Counted from the stretch's first letter, positions 8,187 to 17,498 are shown. The stretch: DNA of 44,634 bases from Melioribacteraceae bacterium (GCA_024103215.1 JAGFIY010000158.1:1-44634); one strand, 5' to 3'. The notes: generated by a model from the letters alone, not told the origin. Numbers and translations are program-made.

Positions 8187-8990
8187 ATGTTAGAAATTTT
8201 TCAATACGATTTTTTTCTTAATGCATTTTTAGCTGCTTTACTTGCAAGTTTTGCTTGCGGCATAGTCGGCACTTTCGTTGTTGTACGAAAAGTAGTTTTC
8301 ATCAGTGGTGGAATCGCACATACTGCTTATGGAGGTATTGGGCTGGGATATTTGATGGGGATAAATCCATTGATAGGCGCTTTTGCATTTAGTACGGCAG
8401 CGGCATATTTCATCTCAGCAATGAGAAGGAAAAACAGCAGCAACGAAGATACACTGATCGGAATTCTATGGGCGGTAGGCATGGCATTGGGAATTGTGTT
8501 TATCAGTTTGACTCCTGGTTATACTCCAAATTTAATGAGTTATCTTTTCGGAGATATTTTAACTGTTCCCTTCGATGATATATTAATAATGATAGCCGCA
8601 GATATAATAATTGCAGCAGTTGTGTTTTTCAATTTGGATAAATTTATTGCTATCACTTTTGATGAAGAATATTCGAGAACTCTTGGACTTCCTGTAGATA
8701 GATTATATTTTTTATTATACGTTCTAATTGCACTTACAACTGTAATTCTTATAAAACTTGTAGGAATTATTTTGGTTATTGCCCTCCTTACTATTCCCCC
8801 AACAATCAGTATTAAGTTTACAAAAAGCATTAAATCTATGATGCTTTTTTCAATTTTGCTTGGAATTCTGTTTAGTTTTCTTGGTTTGTTGTTATCGTAT
8901 TATTTAAATTTGGCTTCCGGGGCATCAATAATATTGGTTGGAGCAGCGGGATACATTCTTTCGGTAATTCTTACCGGGAACAAAAATTAA
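8187..8990 (+). CDS. znuB: Zinc ABC transporter permease (ZnuB-like)
   Basis: A 267-residue ABC-3 family permease with about eight hydrophobic helices. Characteristic segments include FVVVRKVVFISGGIAHTAYG, the loop NSSNEDTLIGILWAVGMALG and, near the end, LVGIILVIALLTIPPTISIK, which is the family consensus. It forms the inner-membrane channel for the ZnuA/ZnuC pair. The next gene, lgt, starts 18 bases downstream and probably shares the transcript. Confidence 0.9.
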   Translation: MLEIFQYDFFLNAFLAALLASFACGIVGTFVVVRKVVFISGGIAHTAYGGIGLGYLMGINPLIGAFAFSTAAAYFISAMRRKNSSNEDTLIGILWAVGMALGIVFISLTPGYTPNLMSYLFGDILTVPFDDILIMIAADIIIAAVVFFNLDKFIAITFDEEYSRTLGLPVDRLYFLLYVLIALTTVILIKLVGIILVIALLTIPPTISIKFTKSIKSMMLFSILLGILFSFLGLLLSYYLNLASGASIILVGAAGYILSVILTGNKN

Positions 8991-9008
8991 TAACATAGGA
9001 TTTTCAAT

Positions 9009-9806
9009 TTGATTTGGGATGTTAGTCCGGATATTTTCTCAATAGGTCCTATCACGATTAGGTGGTACGGTCTGCTTTTTGCCTCATCTTTTATTGTCGG
9101 CTTTTATATAATGCAGAAAATTTTTGCGTTGGAATCGAAGAAAGAAAATGACCTTAACGATTTAGTATGGTACATGATTTTAGGAACCGTTATTGGTGCG
9201 AGACTCGGTCACTGCTTTTTCTACAACCCGGAATATTATCTTTCGAATCCTATAAAAATTTTAATGGTTTGGGAGGGCGGTCTAGCAAGCCACGGAGCAG
9301 CGATTGGGATTTTAATTGCGGTTTATCTTTATTCGAAAAAGAAAAAAGATCAGACTTATTTGTGGGTATTGGATAGAGTTGTTATAACAGTTGCATTAGC
9401 GGGATTCTTTATTAGAATGGGAAATCTTTTTAACTCTGAAATAATCGGAAAACCTTCTGATCTGCCTTGGGCGGTAGCTTTTGTTAACGCCGATGTTCCC
9501 GACCCGATGGTTCCTCGTCATCCCGCACAGTTTTATGAAGCTTTAGCATATTTAATGATTTTTGTCCTACTAATTATGATTTACCGAAAACGGAAACAAG
9601 ATTTGAACGACGGTTTCATCTTCGGCTTATTTCTGTTTTTGGTTTTCACGTTTAGATTTTTTGTTGAATTTATCAAAGAGGATCAATCAGCTTTCGAAGC
9701 GGGGATGATATTGAATATGGGACAAATCTTGAGCATCCCTTTGATTTTAGGAGGGATTGTGTTAATCATTTATTCATTTAGAAAACAAAAACAAACAGGT
9801 AATTAG
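9009..9806 (+). CDS. lgt: Prolipoprotein diacylglyceryl transferase
   Basis: A 265-residue inner-membrane enzyme that transfers diacylglycerol from phosphatidylglycerol to the lipobox cysteine of prolipoproteins. Diagnostic motifs: RWYGLLFASSF, EGGLASHGAAIGI with the essential His, RMGNLFNSEIIGKPSDLPW, and HPAQFYEAL. The start is a TTG at 9009 preceded by AGGA; no ATG gives a full-length N-terminus. Its products, the lipoproteins, include ZnuA, the second DUF4252 protein and the isoaspartyl peptidase in this window. Confidence 0.93.
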   Translation: MIWDVSPDIFSIGPITIRWYGLLFASSFIVGFYIMQKIFALESKKENDLNDLVWYMILGTVIGARLGHCFFYNPEYYLSNPIKILMVWEGGLASHGAAIGILIAVYLYSKKKKDQTYLWVLDRVVITVALAGFFIRMGNLFNSEIIGKPSDLPWAVAFVNADVPDPMVPRHPAQFYEALAYLMIFVLLIMIYRKRKQDLNDGFIFGLFLFLVFTFRFFVEFIKEDQSAFEAGMILNMGQILSIPLILGGIVLIIYSFRKQKQTGN

Positions 9807-9809
9807 TCT

Positions 9810-10958
9810 ATGCGTTTAAATAAATATTTTTTCGGAATTTTTCTTTTACTCCTTTTTATCGTTTCATTTTTAGTTGGATTTACTTTTATGAATAATTCAG
9901 AAGATTTTGGAATTATTCAAACGAAATATCTTTCTGATGAAACTACAGACTCACTAAGATTCGAAGGTGAGGTTCATCTTAAAAATATAAAGCAGCTTAC
10001 TTTCGGTGGAGATAATGCCGAAGCTTATTGGAGCTTCGACGATACGCAATTAATTTTTCAAAGCAATTGGGATAAAATAAACAGTCAAGGCTGCGATCAA
10101 ATATTTATAATGAATGCAGACGGTTCTCAACTTGAGAAGGGTGAGAGTTACAGACTTGTTTCAACCGGAAAAGGAAGAACAACTTGTGCTTATTTTCTTT
10201 CTGACGGCAGAATTATTTATTCATCAACACACGAAGCAGATGAAAACTGCCCCGAAGAACAAATGTTTATAAACGGCAGGTACGTATGGCCGGTCTATGA
10301 TTCGTATAATATTTATATCGCGGATGCTGACGGCTCAAACACCGAATTGCTGATCGGTGGAGAAGGTTACGATGCTGAACCGACAGTTTCTTCCGACGGA
10401 AAATATATAATTTTTACTTCAACACGTTCAGGTGATCTTGAATTATACCGTTACGAAATTGCAACAAAAGAAATTCTCCAGTTAACCGATGAGCTCGGTT
10501 ACGACGGCGGGGCATTCTTTTCAAGAGATTCAAAAAAGATTGTTTGGCGAGCAAGCAGACCGGAAGGTGAGGATGCCGAAACCTATAAAAACCTGTTAAC
10601 ACAAGGTCTTGTTGAACCCAAAGCGTTAAACATTTACATGGCAGATATCGACGGATCAAATAAACAGCAGATAACCGATTTGCCGGGCGCAAACTGGGCT
10701 CCCTTCTTTCATCCGTCAGGAGAAAAAATTCTATTCAGTTCAAATCATCACTCGATGGAGTCGGGCGGCAGAATGTTCGATATTTTCATGATAAATATTG
10801 AAGGAACAGGTCTCGAACAGATCACTCATTCGGGCGCTTTTGATGCTTTCCCGATGTTCTCTTACGACGGCAAGAGGCTTGTCTTTGCAAGCAACAGAAG
10901 AGCCGACAGAGCAGATTCGAGGGATACAAATATTTTTGTTGCGGATTGGATCGATTAA
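9810..10958 (+). CDS. TolB-like beta-propeller (PD40/WD40-like) protein
   Basis: A 382-residue protein with an N-terminal hydrophobic anchor or signal (residues 7-27) and then a beta-propeller exported to the periplasm. Propeller blades are marked by repeated strand-turn motifs: MNADGSQLE, ADADGSNTELL, ADIDGSNKQQITDLPGA and MINIEGTGLEQITHSGAF, each followed by F(S)xDGK/SGEKILFSSN-type strands. Such proteins resemble TolB and the N-terminal domains of S9 peptidases, but no hydrolase domain follows. The role is probably binding. It begins 3 bases after lgt. Confidence 0.8.
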   Translation: MRLNKYFFGIFLLLLFIVSFLVGFTFMNNSEDFGIIQTKYLSDETTDSLRFEGEVHLKNIKQLTFGGDNAEAYWSFDDTQLIFQSNWDKINSQGCDQIFIMNADGSQLEKGESYRLVSTGKGRTTCAYFLSDGRIIYSSTHEADENCPEEQMFINGRYVWPVYDSYNIYIADADGSNTELLIGGEGYDAEPTVSSDGKYIIFTSTRSGDLELYRYEIATKEILQLTDELGYDGGAFFSRDSKKIVWRASRPEGEDAETYKNLLTQGLVEPKALNIYMADIDGSNKQQITDLPGANWAPFFHPSGEKILFSSNHHSMESGGRMFDIFMINIEGTGLEQITHSGAFDAFPMFSYDGKRLVFASNRRADRADSRDTNIFVADWID

Positions 10959-10985
10959 TCAAATAGATAACAACAATTCTAGTTC

Positions 10986-11420
10986 GTGCAAATGTCGCAA
11001 AAAAATTTTGTGATTAAGTGGGTCAGCGAATTCCGCAGCGGATTGCTTAAAACTTTCCCGGATGATTTTATTAACGACATTGAAACAATTGAATTTTCTA
11101 TGCCTGGGATTGAATTGATTCTCGGCACAGAACTCTTCGGACAATATGAATTGACGGACATCGAAGGCAAATCGATTTTAACGGTGGAAAATTATCCTAA
11201 GGCAAAATATATTATCTACGCAAACCGCTGTAAACCGTCAAGCATAAAAATTCCTGCAAACGAATTAATGATAAAAGATGTTGTAAAAAATTATGAGAAG
11301 CATCTTGATTTGCTCTTAACCGGATTGGAGAAAGAGTATAAAAAAGAATTTCCCGAGATGAAAGATTTCAACCACGTTTCCAACCAAATATTTAACTCTC
11401 TCAATCTGAGAAGACATTAA
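10986..11420 (+). CDS. Conserved-looking protein of unknown function
   Basis: A 144-residue protein that I do not recognise. It has no signal peptide or membrane segment and looks like a mixed alpha/beta cytosolic protein: an N-terminal helix (KWVSEFRSGLLKTFPDDFIN), a strand-rich middle (IELILGTELFGQYELTDIEG), then a charged helix (KDVVKNYEKHLDLLLTGLEK). The GTG at 10986 or the ATG at 10992 may be the start. It is 4 bases upstream of the RsmF-like gene, so a link with rRNA modification or translation is possible but only from position. Confidence 0.65.
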   Translation: MQMSQKNFVIKWVSEFRSGLLKTFPDDFINDIETIEFSMPGIELILGTELFGQYELTDIEGKSILTVENYPKAKYIIYANRCKPSSIKIPANELMIKDVVKNYEKHLDLLLTGLEKEYKKEFPEMKDFNHVSNQIFNSLNLRRH

Positions 11421-11424
11421 AATC

Positions 11425-12843
11425 TTGATAGAACTAAGTGAAAATATATCAAATTATCTTCTTGAAACTTTTGGAGAAGAATACCTCGAAAAATATAAAT
11501 CTTATGTGGAATCCGATCCCGTTTATTATGTTAGAACTGAACACCCGGAATTGCCGGAATTATTAAAAAATTATGGGATAATTTTAGAAAAAAATATTTC
11601 GGTGCCAAACGCTTATAAAATTATAAAGGGGAAAGAAACAATCGGGAAAACACTTGAGTTTACTTTCGGTAAGTATTATGTACAAAGTTTATCCTCCATG
11701 ATTCCGCCGTTAATTCTCAATCCCTCGGAAAAAGAAATTGTTATGGATCTTTGTGCGGCTCCTGGATCAAAGTCCACGCAGCTTTCCGAGTTGATGAACA
11801 ACAAAGGAACTCTCTGCGTTAACGATCCAAATTTGAATCGAATTAAAAGTCTTGCTTTCAATGTCGATAAAATGACTAGGTTAAATGTGTCTCTTATAAA
11901 ACAGAAAGGTGAATTATTAAGTAAATATTTGGAGAACACATTCGATAAAATTCTTGTTGATGCTCCATGCAGCGCTTTGGGTATTGTTCAAAAAAAAGGT
12001 GAAGTAAGTAATTGGTGGAACGTTAAGCAGATGGAGAAGATAGCAGAACTTCAGCTTCGGTTATTGATCAGCGCAGTTAAGATGGCTAAAGTCGGAGGAG
12101 AAATTGTTTATTCAACATGCACATTAACTTTGGAAGAAAACGAACTCGTGCTCAACAAAGTATTGAAAAATTATCCTGTTGAGTTAATTGATATCGAACT
12201 TCCAGTTGCAAGCAGAGAGGCTATTACGTTTTACGGCGGAGAAGAATTAAAACCACAGATTTCTAAAGCAAGACGAATCGTTCCCTGGGAAGTTGAATCG
12301 GAAGGCTTCTTTATAAGCAAGCTAATAAAGAAAGGAGACACTGAACCGTCAAAGAAAGTATTGGTTAAAAGAAGAGATTTGGAACTTTTAAAAGCTGACG
12401 ATCGTACGGTAATAAAATACTTAAACGATGTTTCAGAATGGTTCGGAATACCAGCAAGCTTATTGGGTGAGTACAAATATCTTATAAAGGGTAACGATAT
12501 TAATTTCATAACCGGCGATTGGGCATTGGATGATGCTGATCAATTTTTAAGAATGGGAATAAGATTCGGAAATATAGATAAACGAGGAATGTGCCATTTA
12601 CATTCGCTTGCAGTTCAGCATCTGGGGGATTCTATAAAAAGAAACATTTATGAAATAACTAATAAAGAAGAACTCGATGTTTATTTGTCTGGCGGAACAA
12701 TTCGAAAGACGATTCAACCTTACGGACAAAAGGCAGTTAAGTATAATGGGCTGGTTTTGGGAACAGCAATCGCTTTTAACGAAGGGATAAAAAGTCAGCT
12801 TCCGCGTTCGATGAGAACACACGATATAATTATACCGGATTAA
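11425..12843 (+). CDS. RsmF/NOL1-like rRNA (cytosine-C5) methyltransferase
   Basis: A 472-residue RNA m5C methyltransferase. The SAM-binding motif DLCAAPGSKSTQLSELM, the motif IV cysteine Cys182 (VDAPCSALG) and the catalytic motif VI cysteine Cys232 (YSTCTL) are all present. After residue ~310 comes the RsmF-type C-terminal region, with a PUA-like end (YLSGGTIRKTIQPYGQKAV) that helps bind rRNA. The probable target is 16S rRNA, but the exact cytosine cannot be read from the sequence. The start is a TTG at 11425, since the reading begins IELSENISNYLLETFGEEY as expected for the family. Confidence 0.88.
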   Translation: MIELSENISNYLLETFGEEYLEKYKSYVESDPVYYVRTEHPELPELLKNYGIILEKNISVPNAYKIIKGKETIGKTLEFTFGKYYVQSLSSMIPPLILNPSEKEIVMDLCAAPGSKSTQLSELMNNKGTLCVNDPNLNRIKSLAFNVDKMTRLNVSLIKQKGELLSKYLENTFDKILVDAPCSALGIVQKKGEVSNWWNVKQMEKIAELQLRLLISAVKMAKVGGEIVYSTCTLTLEENELVLNKVLKNYPVELIDIELPVASREAITFYGGEELKPQISKARRIVPWEVESEGFFISKLIKKGDTEPSKKVLVKRRDLELLKADDRTVIKYLNDVSEWFGIPASLLGEYKYLIKGNDINFITGDWALDDADQFLRMGIRFGNIDKRGMCHLHSLAVQHLGDSIKRNIYEITNKEELDVYLSGGTIRKTIQPYGQKAVKYNGLVLGTAIAFNEGIKSQLPRSMRTHDIIIPD

Positions 12844-12857
12844 TCAGCGAGGTATTT

Positions 12858-13199
12858 ATGAACTTTCAAATATTCGGCACAAAAAAGTGCAGTGATACAA
12901 GAAAAGCAGAAAGATTTTTTAAGGAGAGAAAAATTCAATTTCACTTCCGCGATTTAAGCGAAAAAGGAATAAGCAAAGGTGAACTTGAAAACATCAGCCG
13001 AAAATTTCCTGTTGAGGATTTGATTGATAGAGACGGGAAGCAGTTCAGGAAAAGGAATTTGGAATATATGACTTTCGATATTGAAACAGAATTACTTGAA
13101 GATGCTTTGCTGTTCAAAACACCAATCGTAAGAAACGGCAACGAAGTTACTTTGGGATATAAACCTGATATATGGAAGGAATGGATTGAAAACGCTTAA
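12858..13199 (+). CDS. ArsC/Spx-family thioredoxin-fold protein
   Basis: A 113-residue protein with the ArsC/Spx fold: FGTKKCSDTRKAERFF carries a single N-terminal cysteine (Cys11) and a downstream arginine, followed by a strand (IQFHFRDLSEKGIS) and a C-terminal VTLGYKPDIW segment. There is CxxT rather than the CxxC redox switch of Spx, so it is closer to YffB-like or arsenate-reductase-like members. Arsenate reduction is possible but no other arsenic genes are nearby. Its stop codon interlocks with that of the HAD phosphatase. Confidence 0.75.
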   Translation: MNFQIFGTKKCSDTRKAERFFKERKIQFHFRDLSEKGISKGELENISRKFPVEDLIDRDGKQFRKRNLEYMTFDIETELLEDALLFKTPIVRNGNEVTLGYKPDIWKEWIENA

Positions 13200-13813
13200 A
13201 TATTAACGAAAATATTTCTATCCTTCAATTCATCGACAAGCATTTCATAATTTTTAAAATGAATCGCATCCCAGCCCAGTTTTTTAGCTGCTGCGGCATA
13301 GTCGTAAATATCGTCAATAAACAAATGTGATGTTGCACTTTCTCTTGTGAAGTCCATTACTGCATTGTATATTTCTTTTTCCGGTTTAAGCGCACCGACT
13401 TCATGTGATAGAATTAATTTTTCGAAATAGCAAAGAAACTCATACTTTTCCCATCCAAACTTTTTATGAATACTGTTTGTGTTTGAAAGCAGAATTAGTC
13501 TGTAATACTTTTTCAACCGGGGAAGTAGTGATATGGTTTTCTCGTTTAGCTCAAACATATCAGAAAAAATTTCACAAAACTTTTCCCCGTCAAATTTATT
13601 ATCCAGCCACTTTAAATTCTGCGAGATAAAATCGGATTCGATTATTTTGCCTTTTTCGAAGTTCTTAAAGTACTCTTTGTTTTTCTCGAAGATTTGAGCA
13701 TAATGATCTCCCATTCCCATGTCAATTTTATTCAAAGCGGTTTTGATTTTTTCAAAATCAAACGGGATTAGAACATTTCCAAGGTCAAACACGATTACTT
13801 TTATTTCTTTCAT
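13196..13813 (-). CDS. HAD-superfamily phosphatase, YihX-like
   Basis: A 205-residue haloacid-dehalogenase-fold hydrolase. Motif I is FDLGNVLIPFD (nucleophile Asp10; the second Asp of the usual DxD is Gly, as in E. coli YihX), motif II is LLSNTN (Ser110), motif III Lys143 (GALKPEKEIY) and motif IV FIDD (Asp167/168). The arrangement SNTN...HEVGALKPEKEIY closely follows YihX, an alpha-glucose-1-phosphate phosphatase, but the substrate remains inferred. The ATG lies only about 14 bases beyond the T-tract of the terminator that ends the M16 transcript. Confidence 0.85.
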   Translation of the reverse strand: MKEIKVIVFDLGNVLIPFDFEKIKTALNKIDMGMGDHYAQIFEKNKEYFKNFEKGKIIESDFISQNLKWLDNKFDGEKFCEIFSDMFELNEKTISLLPRLKKYYRLILLSNTNSIHKKFGWEKYEFLCYFEKLILSHEVGALKPEKEIYNAVMDFTRESATSHLFIDDIYDYAAAAKKLGWDAIHFKNYEMLVDELKDRNIFVNI

Positions 13814-13826
13814 AATTTTTCTCTAT

Positions 13827-13854
13827 AAAAAAGATGCCGTTAAAAAACGGCACC
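13827..13854 (-). terminator. Intrinsic terminator of the M16 peptidase operon
   Basis: On the minus strand a nine-pair stem (GGTGCCGTT with AACGGCATC, one G-U pair) closes a TTTT loop and is followed by six T. It lies just after the stop of the M16-like gene at 13882 and just before the start of the HAD phosphatase at 13813. Confidence 0.85.
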
Positions 13855-13881
13855 TTAAATAATATATTTGTAGATAAAAAA

Positions 13882-15954
13882 TCACTTTACTTCAAAAAGT
13901 GAATCGTCCAACCCTTGATTAACAGTTATCGATTCAACTGTTAACTCAACAAGCTGCGGTCCGAACGACTGTTTCACCGTATGCGGATATTTAATTCCAT
14001 CAACTTCCTTGTAATCTCCGACTTCAATTACTTGATTAAATGTTCCTTGTGGTGTTGTAAGAACAGAGGTTTCTTTTACGAGCAGTCCGGAATCAACATC
14101 AAAATATTTTGTCGTTTTCTTACCAGTTGGATATGTAACCAATATTCTATAAGCGTCTTTTCCGTTTACCTGTTCCATCCCGGTGAGTTCGGTTGTTACG
14201 CCCATTTCGTCATAAACCAAAAACTCGAACATCATTGCTTCGATTTTCATGTTTTCAAGATCGTCACCTTCAAGCGGAGTGTCCTGCCCCATAGCGCTTA
14301 CCTTACCTTTCTCTCCGTCGAAAACTTGAATCTGCCGCATGACTCCAGCATCCAGATCAAAGTGGAATTTATTCGGTTTCTTTTGTGATGTTTTTATGCT
14401 CAATGTCAAACCTTGCACAGTTCCTTTCATCACAGTTTGTCTGTCCTCAACCTGTTGAAGTTTTTCTTTTCCTCCGAGTGCGTTTATGTAAGCATCAAGC
14501 ACAGTTTGTGCCGTAACTCCTTCGGGAATTGCTTTTGACGTAGGGTCATATTTTTCACCGTATATATCATAATAGTCTATTTTACCACTGAGAGTAAATT
14601 TCTTCAAATTCTCCGCAACTTCCCTGCCATTGCTCACAACTAATATGTAAGAATTGTTGGGTCGAACATATTTCTTTGCTGTTTCCAAAATTTCTTCGGC
14701 TGTGACTGCATTTAAGTTCTTAAGGTAATTCTTATAATAATCTTTCGGCAAACCATATCGTTCGATATTAAGGGCAAAGTTAGCGACAGTCTGAGGGTTT
14801 TCTAACGAGCGGGCAAAACTACCACTCAAAAAAGCTTTTGCTGCATTAAGTTCCTCTTTGGTTACAAGTTCCTCTCGTATTTTTTTCATCTCCGCTAAAA
14901 TTTCGGTGACCGCGCTGTCGGTTACTTCGTTTCTTGCTTCGCATGATGCGTTAAAACTTCCAATCAACTCATCTGAAGCAAATCTTGAATAAGCACCGTA
15001 AGTAAATCCTTTATCTTCTCTTAGATTTTGAAAAAGTCTCGAAGCCGAACCGCCTCCCAAAATTTGATTCAGTATTTCAACTTTTATAGCATCATCGCTG
15101 CCTACTTTAAGATCAACCGGATAAGTTACATTTATAACTGATTGAACTGATGCAGGTCTATCAACTAAAGCAACTTTTCTTACGAGCGGGGCTTTTGGAT
15201 CTTTGTGTTCTGCAGTCGGCACTTCAGTTTTTTCCCAATTTGAAAAATGCTCGCTCACTAAATCTTCGGCTTCACTTTTATCGATATCCCCTACTACAAC
15301 TAGATATGCGATATTCGGTCTGAAGTAGGTTTTGTAAAAGTTTTCACATTTTTCCAGCGTTATGTTTTCAACCGTTTCTTCAGTAATCACTTCACCGTAA
15401 GGATGATTTTTAGAAAAATTAAGCACTTGTCTTACATTTGAAGCAATCGAAGCAGGATTATCTTTTTGAGCCTGAAGTCCGGAGATTGTCTGCTTTTTAA
15501 TTTTATCCAATTCTTCTTGTTTGAAGACGGGATTTAAAAGCACATCCGACATAATTTCCAGCAGCTTTTCAGTATGTTTCTTTAGTGATGCAGCATAAAT
15601 TCCCGTGGAAGAGGTTGAGAAACTAGCTCCGATAAAATCTATCGCTTCATCGATTTCATCTTTATTTTTTGTTGTAGTTGCGGTTCCCAAAAGTTCGCCG
15701 GCTGTCTGGATAAAACCTGCGTTCTCTCCTTGAAGGAAAGGATCATAATCGAGGTTAAGCGAAAACGCAACCCGCGGCAGTTTATGATTTTCAACAACAA
15801 ATACCTTCAAACCGTTTTCGAGCGTGAAGGATTGATAGTCTCCAATTTGAATTTCGGGAGCCGGTCCCGGCTCGGGCATAACGCTTCTATCAACTTGAGC
15901 GGAGATAGTAAGCGAAAGCAGTAGATAAATTAAAGTAAAAAGTTTTTTATTCAT
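13882..15954 (-). CDS. Inactive M16-family subunit fused to a LolA-like C-terminal domain
   Basis: A 690-residue secreted protein starting at the ATG 15954 (signal MNKKLFTLIYLLLSLTISAQ), which has a GGAG ribosome binding site; a start further upstream at 15984 would spoil the signal peptide. Residues ~30-460 are an M16 peptidase pair of domains, but where the partner has HxxEH this protein reads GFIQTAGELLG, so it cannot bind catalytic zinc. It keeps the RYGLPKDYY segment typical of the non-catalytic subunit. Residues ~480-690 form a separate beta-rich domain (TAQTVLDAYINALGGKEKL, YFDVDSGLLVKETSV, KYPHTVKQSFG) resembling LolA/outer-membrane lipoprotein-sorting proteins. It should pair with the active subunit encoded 33 bases upstream. 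Confidence 0.85.
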   Translation of the reverse strand: MNKKLFTLIYLLLSLTISAQVDRSVMPEPGPAPEIQIGDYQSFTLENGLKVFVVENHKLPRVAFSLNLDYDPFLQGENAGFIQTAGELLGTATTTKNKDEIDEAIDFIGASFSTSSTGIYAASLKKHTEKLLEIMSDVLLNPVFKQEELDKIKKQTISGLQAQKDNPASIASNVRQVLNFSKNHPYGEVITEETVENITLEKCENFYKTYFRPNIAYLVVVGDIDKSEAEDLVSEHFSNWEKTEVPTAEHKDPKAPLVRKVALVDRPASVQSVINVTYPVDLKVGSDDAIKVEILNQILGGGSASRLFQNLREDKGFTYGAYSRFASDELIGSFNASCEARNEVTDSAVTEILAEMKKIREELVTKEELNAAKAFLSGSFARSLENPQTVANFALNIERYGLPKDYYKNYLKNLNAVTAEEILETAKKYVRPNNSYILVVSNGREVAENLKKFTLSGKIDYYDIYGEKYDPTSKAIPEGVTAQTVLDAYINALGGKEKLQQVEDRQTVMKGTVQGLTLSIKTSQKKPNKFHFDLDAGVMRQIQVFDGEKGKVSAMGQDTPLEGDDLENMKIEAMMFEFLVYDEMGVTTELTGMEQVNGKDAYRILVTYPTGKKTTKYFDVDSGLLVKETSVLTTPQGTFNQVIEVGDYKEVDGIKYPHTVKQSFGPQLVELTVESITVNQGLDDSLFEVK

Positions 15955-15987
15955 TTTTATTCTCCAAAAATTATTTTCTTTCAAATC

Positions 15988-17331
15988 TTATTCTGATTTT
16001 GGCTGATCAGATTTAGGCAGATAGTAGAGAACAACTCTATTTTCTTTTGTTAAATATTCGTTTGCAACCCGTTGAATATCCTCACGCGTAACTTTCATAT
16101 ATTTTTCGAGTTCGGTATTAATAAGGTTTGTATCTTTATAGAAGTTATAATAGTTAGCTAAACTGCCGGCAATTCCGGCAACTGACGAGTTGCCAGACAC
16201 AAAATCATTCTCTATTTTATTGCGCAGTTTTTGGAATTCTTCTTCGCCAATAAGTTCATTTTTTACTTTGTCAAGTTCAGCTTGCATTGCGTCTTCTAAT
16301 ATTTCTGCATTAATTCCGGCGTTAGCAACCGCAAAGGTTAAAAACAATCCGGGATCTTCGAGAGAAAGAGGAAAAGATGCGGCCTGAAGTGCAAGTTGTT
16401 GTTTGTCCACAAGCTGTTTGTACATTCTTGAACTTTGACCTGATGAAAGCAATGTTGTAAGCATATCAAGAGGATATTGATCTTCATCTTTCATTGCCGG
16501 GATGTGGTAAGCGTGAAGCACAAGCGGAAGCTGAATGTTGTCGTAAACTATATCGCGGACTTCTTCTGTCTTTTTAGGTTCAACCAGGTTAGAAGAAGTT
16601 GGACGATAAATTTCCTTTGATCCTTTCGGGATCGAGCCAAAATATTTTTCGATCATTTCTTTTGCTTGTTCGCTTTTAAAATCTCCCGCGATTGTAAGAG
16701 TTGCATTGTTTGGCACATAATACATCTTGTAAAATTCTATAAACTCATCAAGAGTTGCTAAATCAATATATTGAGCTGAACCGATGGGTGTCCATCTGTA
16801 AGGATGAACTGTATAAGCATGACTGAATGTTTCTTCCAGCAATGAACCGTAAGGCTGGTTGTCGAGTCTTTGCTTTCTTTCTTCTTTGACAACTTTCCGC
16901 TGTGTTTCAACTCCAATGCTGTCTATTTTAAGATGAAGCATTCTTTCGGACTCAAGCCAAAGTCCTAACTCCAACTGATTCGAAGGCAGAATCTGGTAAT
17001 AATAAGTTCTGTCGAAATCCGTTGTTGCATTCAATGTCCCGCCGTTGCTTTGAACAATTTTCATATACTCACCGCGTGGAATGTTTTCGCTTCCCTCGAA
17101 CATTAGATGTTCAAAAAAGTGTGCAAAGCCTGTTCTTTCGGGATCTTCGTTCTTAGAGCCTACGTGATAAAATACAGTTACCGCGACTATAGGTGTCGAA
17201 TGGTCCTCGTGAAGAATAACGTGTAAACCATTATCCAAGTCATATTCTTCAAATTCAATTTCGCGGGCTTGTCCGTAGAGCAATCCGCAAGCAAAAAAGA
17301 AGATGAAAATTGATAATAGATTTTTTCTCAT
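15988..17331 (-). CDS. M16-family zinc metallopeptidase, active subunit
   Basis: A 447-residue secreted peptidase with a signal peptide ending near LLYGQA. It has the inverted zinc motif His71-x-x-Glu74-His75 (HFFEHLMFEG) and the downstream glutamate in VVKEER (150-151), so it should be catalytically active in the periplasm or at the cell surface. Size is that of a half-pitrilysin (PqqL/processing-peptidase-like) that works as a dimer. The next gene encodes a catalytically dead partner, which fits a heterodimer like bacterial and mitochondrial processing peptidases. Confidence 0.9.
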   Translation of the reverse strand: MRKNLLSIFIFFFACGLLYGQAREIEFEEYDLDNGLHVILHEDHSTPIVAVTVFYHVGSKNEDPERTGFAHFFEHLMFEGSENIPRGEYMKIVQSNGGTLNATTDFDRTYYYQILPSNQLELGLWLESERMLHLKIDSIGVETQRKVVKEERKQRLDNQPYGSLLEETFSHAYTVHPYRWTPIGSAQYIDLATLDEFIEFYKMYYVPNNATLTIAGDFKSEQAKEMIEKYFGSIPKGSKEIYRPTSSNLVEPKKTEEVRDIVYDNIQLPLVLHAYHIPAMKDEDQYPLDMLTTLLSSGQSSRMYKQLVDKQQLALQAASFPLSLEDPGLFLTFAVANAGINAEILEDAMQAELDKVKNELIGEEEFQKLRNKIENDFVSGNSSVAGIAGSLANYYNFYKDTNLINTELEKYMKVTREDIQRVANEYLTKENRVVLYYLPKSDQPKSE

Positions 17332-17498
17332 TCTATTTTCCTCTCTTTAATTAAGAATATTAAATTATTTGATTTCTTTGAATTTATTAAATACAATGTT
17401 ATCGATTAGGTTAAATATTGTCATTTTGAGAATCGCTCGGAACTATTTTAAGCAATTTAATCAGATAAAGACTTCGGAATTTGTTTAAAGAACCTATA
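17332..17498. other. Intergenic region upstream of the M16 operon
   Basis: This 167-base AT-rich stretch separates the MlaD-like gene from the M16 operon on the same strand. It must hold the promoter of the M16 operon, but I see no clean -33/-7 pair, no strong hairpin and no small gene. Confidence 0.4.

Noticed and set aside
17332..17498. A stretch (GTCATTTTGAGAATCGC) resembling dispersed intergenic repeats of related bacteria
   Set aside because: Only one weak copy occurs in the window and no inverted partner was found.
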